The translations under genes and the position numbers were made by a program. From Clostridia bacterium (GTDB lineage Bacteria; Bacillota_A; Clostridia; Oscillospirales; CAG-272), in assembly GCA_017407725.1 (NCBI GenBank), contig JAFQWB010000120.1, positions 1-10,792 on the forward strand: 10,792 bases of DNA. Reading direction: 5' to 3'. Within the stretch, counting starts at the first letter, position 1; every line of letters starts with the position of its first letter. Shown piece after piece: positions 1 through 5,533 of this stretch. The notes under the pieces were generated by a model. The model saw only the letters and a list, made by a program, of their open reading frames with translations. It was not told where the DNA came from and ran no database searches.

Positions 1-1238
1 ATAACCGTCTTGGCGGTGACGACTTTGACGACAGAATAGTTAACTGGATGGCAGATACCTTTGCCAAGGAAAACGGCGGTATCGACTTAAGAAAAGACAA
101 AATGGCTCATCAAAGACTTAAGGATGCGGCAGAGAAGGCTAAGATCGAGCTTTCCGGTGTAGCATCAACTGCTATCAACCTTCCTTTCATTACAGCAGAT
201 GCAACAGGACCCAAGCACTTTGAGGCAACTCTTACAAGAGCAAAGTTCAATGAGCTTACCGCTGACCTCGTAGAGGCAACAATGGGACCTACAAAGCAGG
301 TTCTCCGTGATGCAGGCGTATCCGCATCTCAGGTAGATAAGGTTCTTCTCGTTGGAGGATCCACAAGAATTCCCGCAGTTCAGGAAGCAGTAAAGAACTT
401 TATCGGCAAGGAGCCCTTCAAGGGAATCAACCCCGATGAGTGTGTTGCTATCGGTGCGGCTATTCAGGGCGGAGTACTCGGCGGAGACGTTAAGGAGCTT
501 CTCCTTCTCGACGTTACACCCCTTTCTCTCGGAATCGAGACTCTCGGCGGAGTATTCAACAAGATAATCGAAAGAAATACAACAATTCCTACAAAGAAGA
601 GCCAGATCTATTCTACCGCCGCAAACGGACAGACATCTGTTGAGATCCACGTTCTTCAGGGTGAGCGCTCCATGGCTGCTGATAATACAACCCTCGGAAG
701 ATTCGTTCTTGACGGAATTCCCGCAGCTCCCAGAGGCGTACCGCAGATCGAGGTTACCTTCGATATCGACGCCAACGGTATCGTAAACGTAACTGCAACC
801 GATAAGGGAACAGGCAAGGAACAGCACATTACAATTACATCCTCTACAAATATGAGCCAGGAGGATATCGATAAGGCAGTTCGTGATGCTGAGATGTTCG
901 CAGAAGAGGACAGAAAGCAGAAGGAAGCTGTTGAAACACGTAACAAGGCAGACAGCCTCGTATATCAGACAGAGAAGACACTTGAGGAGATTGGCGACAA
1001 GCTTCCCGATGCTGACAAGGCAGATGTAAATTCCGCACTTGAAAAGCTCAAGGAAACACTCAAGAGCGGCTCTATCGATGACGTTAAGGCTGATACAGAG
1101 GCTCTTGAGCAGGCATTCTACAAGCTCAGCGAAAAGCTCTATGCTCAGAATGCAGGTGCGCAGGATCCCGGTGCTGCAGGAAACGGCGGAGCAGGTGACA
1201 ATACCTACTACGACACAGAATTTGAGGATAAGACCTGA
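1..1238 (+). CDS. dnaK: Chaperone protein DnaK (Hsp70), 5'-truncated by window edge
   Basis: This is the ATP-dependent Hsp70 chaperone of the cytosol, which binds exposed hydrophobic peptide segments in cycles driven by DnaJ and GrpE. The reading frame is already open at base 3, where the translation begins [20 protein letters not shown], the GGxDFD region of the nucleotide-binding domain. By comparison with the family, roughly the first 190 residues are missing, and 411 are visible. The ATG at 48 is an internal methionine, not the start. The nucleotide-binding motif [10 protein letters not shown] lies at about 345-374. The interdomain linker [11 protein letters not shown] lies at 489-521. 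The beta-sandwich substrate-binding domain follows, then a helical lid and a Gly/Ala-rich flexible tail ending [10 protein letters not shown], which resembles the usual acidic DnaK C-terminus. The frame is intact. Heat-shock control (HrcA/CIRCE) would act upstream, outside the window. Identification is essentially certain. Confidence 0.98.
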   Translation, partial: NRLGGDDFDDRIVNWMADTFAKENGGIDLRKDKMAHQRLKDAAEKAKIELSGVASTAINLPFITADATGPKHFEATLTRAKFNELTADLVEATMGPTKQVLRDAGVSASQVDKVLLVGGSTRIPAVQEAVKNFIGKEPFKGINPDECVAIGAAIQGGVLGGDVKELLLLDVTPLSLGIETLGGVFNKIIERNTTIPTKKSQIYSTAANGQTSVEIHVLQGERSMAADNTTLGRFVLDGIPAAPRGVPQIEVTFDIDANGIVNVTATDKGTGKEQHITITSSTNMSQEDIDKAVRDAEMFAEEDRKQKEAVETRNKADSLVYQTEKTLEEIGDKLPDADKADVNSALEKLKETLKSGSIDDVKADTEALEQAFYKLSEKLYAQNAGAQDPGAAGNGGAGDNTYYDTEFEDKT

Positions 1239-1252
1239 TTTTAATAACGTAT

Positions 1253-1294
1253 GAGTATTTGCGGAGGCGAATTTTCGTCTCCGCAAAAGCACTC
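1253..1294 (+). other. Long hairpin in the dnaK-dnaJ gap (processing, stability or weak attenuator element)
   Basis: The inverted repeat TTTGCGGAGGCGAA (1258-1271) pairs with TTCGTCTCCGCAAA (1274-1287), with one G-U pair. Because a two-base loop is too tight, the realistic form is a 12 bp stem with a six-base loop. GAGT (1253-1256) can also pair with ACTC (1291-1294) across a small internal loop. No run of T follows on either strand, so this is not a canonical intrinsic terminator. It starts 14 bases after the dnaK stop. A 3'-end protecting or processing structure that separates dnaK and dnaJ mRNA levels is a reasonable inference, as is partial attenuation. The function is not shown by the sequence. 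Confidence 0.6.
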
Positions 1295-1308
1295 TGGATA
1301 GATAAATA

Positions 1309-1333
1309 AAGTATATTGTAGTGCAATATACTT
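1309..1333 (+). other. Perfect AT-rich inverted repeat upstream of dnaJ
   Basis: AAGTATATTG (1309-1318) and CAATATACTT (1324-1333) are exact reverse complements, 10 bp each, around the five-base spacer TAGTG. As RNA it would form a moderately weak stem-loop ending about seven bases before the dnaJ Shine-Dalgarno sequence. As DNA it could be an operator dyad. It is not a CIRCE element (TTAGCACTC-N9-GAGTGCTAA) and no T-run follows it. I cannot name a binding protein. Confidence 0.5.
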
Positions 1334-1340
1334 ATAACAG

Positions 1341-1345
1341 AAAGG
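1341..1345 (+). promoter_or_regulatory. dnaJ ribosome binding site with unusually long spacing
   Basis: AAAGG is the only Shine-Dalgarno-like stretch before dnaJ. It lies 15 bases from the ATG, longer than the usual 5-10, with an A-rich spacer. The start itself is firmly set by the conserved DnaJ N-terminus (KRDYYESLG). Confidence 0.45.
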
Positions 1346-1360
1346 CGAAAATAACAAATT

Positions 1361-2494
1361 ATGGCCGAAAACAAGAGAGATTATTATGAGTCGCTCGGTA
1401 TAAGCAAGACCGACGACCAGGCTGCTATAAAAAAAGCATACAGAGACCAGGCTAAAAAATATCACCCCGACCTTCATCCGGGAGATGCTGAGGCTGAACA
1501 GCGCTTCAAGGAAGTAAACGAAGCGTACTCGGTTCTTTCCGACCCCGACAAAAAGGCTAAATACGACGCTTACGGACATGCGGCGTTCGATCCTTCCTCG
1601 GGAATGGGCGGAGGCGGCTTCGATATGGGCGGCTTTGATATGGGAGGCTTCGGTGATATCTTCGAGACTATTTTCGGAGGTATGGGCGGAAGAAGTGAAG
1701 CGAGAAGAAACGGCCCCGTAAGAGGAGACGACCTCGGGCTTAAGGTTAGTATAAGCTTTGAGGAAGCCGTGTTCGGTTGTAAGAAGACCGTAAATTATGC
1801 AAGAATTGAGAAATGTCCCGATTGTAGCGGAAGCGGTGCGGAAAAGGGCACTACACCCGAGACGTGCAGTGTATGTCACGGAAGCGGACAGGTAAGAACT
1901 ACACAAAGGACAATGCTCGGAACTATACAGACAAATTCACCCTGTTCGGCATGTAGAGGGAGCGGTAAGATAATCAAGAATCCCTGCGGAAACTGCAGCG
2001 GAAAGGGTTATATAAAGATCAAGAAGACTCTTGAGGTATCTATTCCCGCAGGAATCGACGAGGGACAGAAGCTTCCCTTAAGAGGAATGGGTAACGAGGG
2101 TAGAAACGGCGGTATGGCAGGAGACCTTTATCTCTATATTACCGTTATGCCGCATAATATCTTTGAGCGCGAGGGTCTTGACCTCACCTGCGATATACCG
2201 ATCTCGTTTGCAGATGCGGTGCTCGGAAACGAGATAACGGTTCCTACGCTTACAGGTGACGTTAAGTATAATCTTCCCGAAGGAACGCAGACGGGAACTT
2301 CATTTACAGTCAAGGGTAAGGGTGTAAGAAGCATTAACGGCAGAAGTGTCGGAGACCTCATATTTACTGTAGTTGTAAGTGTTCCCAAAAACCTCAATAA
2401 AGAGCAGAAGGAGCTTCTTGTTAAGTTTGCAGAGTCCTGCAACGAAAAGCTTACCCCCAAAAAGAGCTTTAAGAAAAGGTTCGGAAAAAACTGA
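1361..2494 (+). CDS. dnaJ: Chaperone protein DnaJ (Hsp40, type I)
   Basis: DnaJ is the cytosolic Hsp40 co-chaperone that delivers unfolded substrates to DnaK and stimulates its ATPase. The 377-residue protein has the full type I layout and family-typical length. The J domain covers about residues 7-72, with the catalytic HPD tripeptide at 35-37. A Gly/Phe-rich linker at about 80-110 includes GGFDM repeats and the DIF motif at 99-101. The zinc-binding domain has four CxxCxGxG-type repeats, with cysteines at 152/155, 169/172, 195/198 and 209/212. Two C-terminal beta-barrel substrate-binding domains run from about 222 to 345, and the C-terminus is lysine-rich. The ATG at 1361 gives the conserved start (MAENKRDYYESLG). 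The gene follows dnaK by 122 bases, in the standard order, and precedes prmA by 20 bases. It probably shares the dnaK transcript, because I find no convincing sigma-A promoter in the gap. Confidence 0.98.
   Translation: MAENKRDYYESLGISKTDDQAAIKKAYRDQAKKYHPDLHPGDAEAEQRFKEVNEAYSVLSDPDKKAKYDAYGHAAFDPSSGMGGGGFDMGGFDMGGFGDIFETIFGGMGGRSEARRNGPVRGDDLGLKVSISFEEAVFGCKKTVNYARIEKCPDCSGSGAEKGTTPETCSVCHGSGQVRTTQRTMLGTIQTNSPCSACRGSGKIIKNPCGNCSGKGYIKIKKTLEVSIPAGIDEGQKLPLRGMGNEGRNGGMAGDLYLYITVMPHNIFEREGLDLTCDIPISFADAVLGNEITVPTLTGDVKYNLPEGTQTGTSFTVKGKGVRSINGRSVGDLIFTVVVSVPKNLNKEQKELLVKFAESCNEKLTPKKSFKKRFGKN
1613..1654 (+). repeat. In-frame 15-base repeats in the DnaJ G/F region
   Basis: Two tandem near-identical 15-base units (1613-1627 and 1628-1642) each encode GGFDM, followed by a partial third unit encoding GGFG. 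They differ only at synonymous positions. The repeats sit in the flexible Gly/Phe linker of DnaJ, where such variation is common and tolerated. Confidence 0.8.
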
Positions 2495-2514
2495 AAACCG
2501 AAGGGTGAAATGAA

Positions 2515-3435
2515 ATGGAATGGACACAGATAAAAGTCGGATGCACGACAGGCGATCTTGATACGGTTGTTGCGGTAATGAGCATGATTGATCCGGGTCT
2601 TATGATCGAGGATTACTCGGATATCGAGGAAAATATGACTCAGGTGTACGGAAATCTCATTGACGAGACAATACTTAATGCAGATAAGAACAAGTGTGCC
2701 GTAAGCCTTTTTCTTCCCGAAATAAAGGATATCAACGATACGGTCGCTTTCTTAAGAGAAAGATTTAGCTATTCAAAAATTGAATATACACTCGATCTTA
2801 TCGGAGTTGATGAAGAGGACTGGGCAAATGCGTGGAAGAAATACTATAAGCCGCTCAGAATAGGAAATACACTTACAGTAGTTCCGTCCTGGCAGGAGTA
2901 TGATGCTACAGAGGATGAGATCATCGTTCTTATGGATCCGGGAATGGCATTCGGCTCGGGAACACACGAAACAACAAGACTTTGTGCTTCAATGCTTGAA
3001 AAGTACATAAAGAAGGGCGACAGAGTGCTTGATGTCGGAACGGGAAGCGGAATTCTTTCCTTCTTTGCATCAAAGCTCGGCGCATCTGCGGTGTACGGAT
3101 ACGATATCGATCCCGTTGCCGTAAAGGTTGCAAACGAGAATGCGATAGTAAACGAAACGCCAAACGTTGTTTTCGGAGTTTCCGATCTTTTAAGATCTGT
3201 TGACAGAAGCGGAAAATATAACCTCTGCCTTGCAAACATAGTTGCGGATATTCTTATAAGAATGTCAGGCGAAATAGCAGACGTTATGGACGGTAATGCA
3301 TACCTTATATGCTCGGGCGTAATCGACGAGAGAGCAGACGACGTAATAGAAGTAATGACCCGCGGAGGACTTACCTTTGTTGAGGCTGCAAGGGACGGCG
3401 GCTGGCAGGGAATCGTTTTTGTAAAGCGCTCTTGA
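2515..3435 (+). CDS. prmA: Ribosomal protein L11 methyltransferase
   Basis: PrmA is a class I S-adenosylmethionine-dependent methyltransferase that methylates amino groups of ribosomal protein L11 in the cytosol. The 306-residue protein has an N-terminal L11-recognition domain and a linker ending with WKKYYKPLRIG (107-117). The PrmA signature DPGMAFGSGTHETT follows at 141-154, the SAM-binding glycine loop VLDVGTGSG at 171-179, and the acidic ribose-contact region YDID at about 196-199. The catalytic-region motif NIVADIL is at 241-247. All landmarks are intact. The start is the ATG at 2515, preceded by AAGGGTG (2501-2507) at good spacing; a nearby ATG at 2510 is out of frame and stops after seven codons. 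In many Firmicutes rsmE follows prmA, but here the next gene is a topoisomerase subunit with its own promoter, so prmA appears to end this operon. Confidence 0.97.
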   Translation: MEWTQIKVGCTTGDLDTVVAVMSMIDPGLMIEDYSDIEENMTQVYGNLIDETILNADKNKCAVSLFLPEIKDINDTVAFLRERFSYSKIEYTLDLIGVDEEDWANAWKKYYKPLRIGNTLTVVPSWQEYDATEDEIIVLMDPGMAFGSGTHETTRLCASMLEKYIKKGDRVLDVGTGSGILSFFASKLGASAVYGYDIDPVAVKVANENAIVNETPNVVFGVSDLLRSVDRSGKYNLCLANIVADILIRMSGEIADVMDGNAYLICSGVIDERADDVIEVMTRGGLTFVEAARDGGWQGIVFVKRS

Positions 3436-3460
3436 CAGAAAGTTGAAAAAAGTGTAAAAT
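3432..3460 (+). promoter_or_regulatory. Sigma-A-type promoter for the topoisomerase-addB-addA unit
   Basis: A perfect -35 box TTGACA (3432-3437) is followed, after an optimal 17-base spacer, by the -10 box TAAAAT (3455-3460), a 5/6 match to TATAAT. The predicted transcript starts near 3467. The -35 box contains the prmA stop codon (TGA, 3433-3435), so the promoter occupies the very end of prmA. No intrinsic terminator separates it from prmA, so readthrough from the chaperone operon may add to expression. This is a match to a well-known consensus, not a measured start site. Confidence 0.8.
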
Positions 3461-3483
3461 AAAGATACAGATATAAACACTTG

Positions 3484-3510
3484 AAAGGATACCGTGATCT
3501 TTATCGCGGT
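3484..3510 (+). promoter_or_regulatory. Shine-Dalgarno plus adjoining hairpin before the topoisomerase start
   Basis: AAAGGA (3484-3489) is followed immediately by an 8 bp stem: ACCGTGAT (3491-3498) pairs with ATCGCGGT (3503-3510) around the loop CTTT, with one G-U pair. The hairpin contains an in-frame GTG (3494) that sits only four bases from the Shine-Dalgarno sequence. The homology-supported ATG is at 3524 and has no Shine-Dalgarno of its own. If the hairpin folds, the unpaired distance from AAAGGA to ATG 3524 falls from 34 to 14 bases. The pairing is seen in the sequence; its role in start selection is inference. Confidence 0.5.
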
Positions 3511-3523
3511 CTTGAAATATAAG

Positions 3524-5518
3524 ATGGCAAAAGCAAAAGAAAAGGATTACGGCAATCAAAGTATACAACAGCTTAAGGGCGCAGACCGTGTCAGACTGCG
3601 CCCTGCAGTCATATTTGGCTCAGACGGTCTTGACGGATGCGAGCATTCCTTCTTCGAGATACTTTCAAACTCTGTTGACGAGGCAAGAGAGGGATACGGT
3701 GATGTTATAACCGTAACCGCATATTCCGATCACTCGATAGAGGTTGAGGATAACGGAAGAGGAGTACCGCTCGGCTGGAACGAAAGAGAACAGCAATATA
3801 ACTGGTTTTTGGTATACTGCGAGCTTTATGCCGGAGGTAAATATAATAACGGAGACAGCGGCGCGTATGAGTTTTCGCTCGGTCTGAACGGACTTGGTGC
3901 CGCCGCAACACAGTTTTCGTCCGAATTTATGGAGGTTTCTTCCTATTCGGGTGGATATCTTTCCAAAATGAGCTTCAAGAAGGGTGAGCCCGATGGCGAG
4001 CTTTCCGTAACAGAGCTTGGAAAGGGTGGAAAACGCCACGGAACCGTTATAAAATGGCGTCCCGATCTTGAGGTATTCAAGGAGATCGAGATACCGCACG
4101 AGTTTTTCTATGAAACTCTTAAAAAGCAGGCTGTAGTCAATGCAGGGCTTAAATTCATCCTTAGAACACAGAACGGAAATAAGTTCGATCAGGAGGAATT
4201 TATTTATCCCGAGGGAATTGTTGACAGAGTTAACGAGCTTTCGGGCGAAAAGCGCCTTTGCGAGACTAAGATATACAGAAAAGAAACAGAGGGTAAGGAT
4301 AGAGAAGACCTCCCTATGTACAAGCTCAAGATGGAGTTTGCAATCACCTTCTCAAACACAGACAGTATTATAGAATATAATCATAACTCATCGTGGCTTG
4401 AGCACGGAGGCTCGCCCGAAAAGGCAACGAAGCTCGCTTTTGTTTACGCCTTTGATAAATACCTAAAGTCAAAGGATAAATACAAAAAGAATGAGAGCAA
4501 GATAACCTTTGCGGATATCGAGGACTGCCTTGTTCTCATAGTAAACTCCTTCTCGACACAGACAAGCTATGCTAACCAGACAAAGAAGGCTATAACCAAC
4601 GCATTCATTGCGAGTGCAATGACAGATTTCTTCAAGCAGGCGCTTGAGGTATATTTCCTTGAAAATCCGATAGATGCCGAAAGAGCGGCAAATCAGATAC
4701 TTCTCAATAAGAGAAGCAGAGAAACTGCAGAAAACACAAGACTCGACATTAAAAAGCGCCTTGGCGGAACAATGGACGTTACGTCAAGAGTTGAAAAGTT
4801 CGTTGCCTGCAGATCGAAGGATCCCGAAAAGAGAGAACTATATATCGTTGAGGGAGACAGTGCGCTCGGTTCCTGTAAGCTTGGAAGAAATTCGGAATTC
4901 CAGGCAATCATTCCCGTAAGAGGTAAGACTCTCAACTGTCTTAAGAGTACTTACGATAAGATACTCAAAAACGATATAATCGTAGACCTTCTTAAGGTAA
5001 TAGGATGCGGAATTGAGGTAAAGACAAAGAACAAGGAGCAGAATGCATTCGATCTTAACGCCCTTAAATGGAATAAGATAATAATCTGTACCGATGCTGA
5101 TGAAGACGGATATCAGATAAGAACGCTTCTTTTAACCCTTTTCTACAGACTTCTTCCCACACTCATAAAGATAGGCAAGATCTATATTGCAGAGTCGCCC
5201 CTTTTTGAGATTACGACAAAGGATGATGAAACGTTTTTTGCTTATAACGAGATAGAGAAGGCGGAGATAGTAAAGACTCTTGAAGAAAAGGGTATGAAAT
5301 ATACACTTATGAGATCCAAGGGACTTGGAGAAAACCAGCCCGATATGATGTGGAAGACAACAATGAATCCTGCTTCAAGAAGACTCATAAGAGTTTGCGA
5401 GGACGAGGCGCAGAAAACTGCAGAGACAATGGATATGTTCCTCGGAGACAATCTTGAAGCAAGAAAGGCTTTCATAGCTCTTAACGGAAAGAACTATATT
5501 AACGAAGCTGACCTTTAA
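3524..5518 (+). CDS. Type IIA topoisomerase B subunit, divergent GyrB/ParE-like paralogue
   Basis: This is a 664-residue ATPase/TOPRIM subunit of a type IIA DNA topoisomerase (gyrase/topo IV family), which changes DNA topology by ATP-driven strand passage together with an A subunit. The GHKL ATPase shows EILSNSVDEA (45-54), DNGRGVP (76-82), GGKYNNG (104-110) and a glycine-rich lid LGLNGLG (119-125). The transducer lysine is in NQTK (351-354). The TOPRIM domain has EGDSALGS (443-450) and DADEDG (524-529), then SKGLGE (598-603). Typical GyrB/ParE have EGDSAGG and DADVDGxHI, so SALG and DADEDGYQI mark a divergent clade. From memory, similar second copies occur in Clostridia beside an A-subunit gene; here addB follows instead, 15 bases away. 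I chose ATG 3524 (MAKAKEKDYG) by family resemblance. The in-frame GTG at 3494 would add MIFIAVLKYK. The family is clear, but whether it serves as gyrase or topo IV is not, so no symbol is given. Confidence 0.9.
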   Translation: MAKAKEKDYGNQSIQQLKGADRVRLRPAVIFGSDGLDGCEHSFFEILSNSVDEAREGYGDVITVTAYSDHSIEVEDNGRGVPLGWNEREQQYNWFLVYCELYAGGKYNNGDSGAYEFSLGLNGLGAAATQFSSEFMEVSSYSGGYLSKMSFKKGEPDGELSVTELGKGGKRHGTVIKWRPDLEVFKEIEIPHEFFYETLKKQAVVNAGLKFILRTQNGNKFDQEEFIYPEGIVDRVNELSGEKRLCETKIYRKETEGKDREDLPMYKLKMEFAITFSNTDSIIEYNHNSSWLEHGGSPEKATKLAFVYAFDKYLKSKDKYKKNESKITFADIEDCLVLIVNSFSTQTSYANQTKKAITNAFIASAMTDFFKQALEVYFLENPIDAERAANQILLNKRSRETAENTRLDIKKRLGGTMDVTSRVEKFVACRSKDPEKRELYIVEGDSALGSCKLGRNSEFQAIIPVRGKTLNCLKSTYDKILKNDIIVDLLKVIGCGIEVKTKNKEQNAFDLNALKWNKIIICTDADEDGYQIRTLLLTLFYRLLPTLIKIGKIYIAESPLFEITTKDDETFFAYNEIEKAEIVKTLEEKGMKYTLMRSKGLGENQPDMMWKTTMNPASRRLIRVCEDEAQKTAETMDMFLGDNLEARKAFIALNGKNYINEADL

Positions 5519-5533
5519 TACAAGGAGCAATAT

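Noticed and set aside
165..1292. A 375-codon open frame on the minus strand opposite dnaK.
   Set aside because: Long antisense frames opposite Hsp70 genes are a known by-product of their codon bias. The translation is rich in Cys, Leu and Ser with no recognisable domain, and dnaK on the other strand is certain.
1286..1294. AAAGCACTC, resembling one half of a CIRCE operator (TTAGCACTC).
   Set aside because: The second half GAGTGCTAA is not found nine bases downstream; the nearby GAGT lies on the wrong side and forms part of the hairpin instead.
1304..1332. Possible dnaJ promoter with TATACT (1327-1332) as -10 box.
   Set aside because: The sequence 16-18 bases upstream is AT-rich with no likeness to TTGACA, and the TATACT lies inside the dyad.
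1241..1906. A 221-codon minus-strand open frame across the dnaK-dnaJ gap and the dnaJ 5' half.
   Set aside because: It overlaps a well-supported dnaJ, shows no family resemblance and has no evident ribosome binding site; it also reads through both hairpins.
2480..2502. Short inverted repeat TTCGG/CCGAA spanning the dnaJ stop.
   Set aside because: Only five base pairs around a 13-base loop and no T-run; too weak for a terminator.
2510..2533. ATG at 2510 as a start or a seven-codon upstream frame at prmA.
   Set aside because: It is out of frame with prmA, stops after seven codons, and the Shine-Dalgarno is better placed for 2515.
3443..3471. A second promoter using TTGAAA (3443-3448) as -35.
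   Set aside because: No good -10 box lies 16-18 bases downstream; the overlapping TTGACA/TAAAAT pair is far better.
3494..3523. GTG at 3494 as the topoisomerase start, adding MIFIAVLKYK.
   Set aside because: The extra residues do not resemble the family N-terminus, the Shine-Dalgarno would be only four bases away, and the GTG lies within the hairpin. Kept as an alternative, not excluded.
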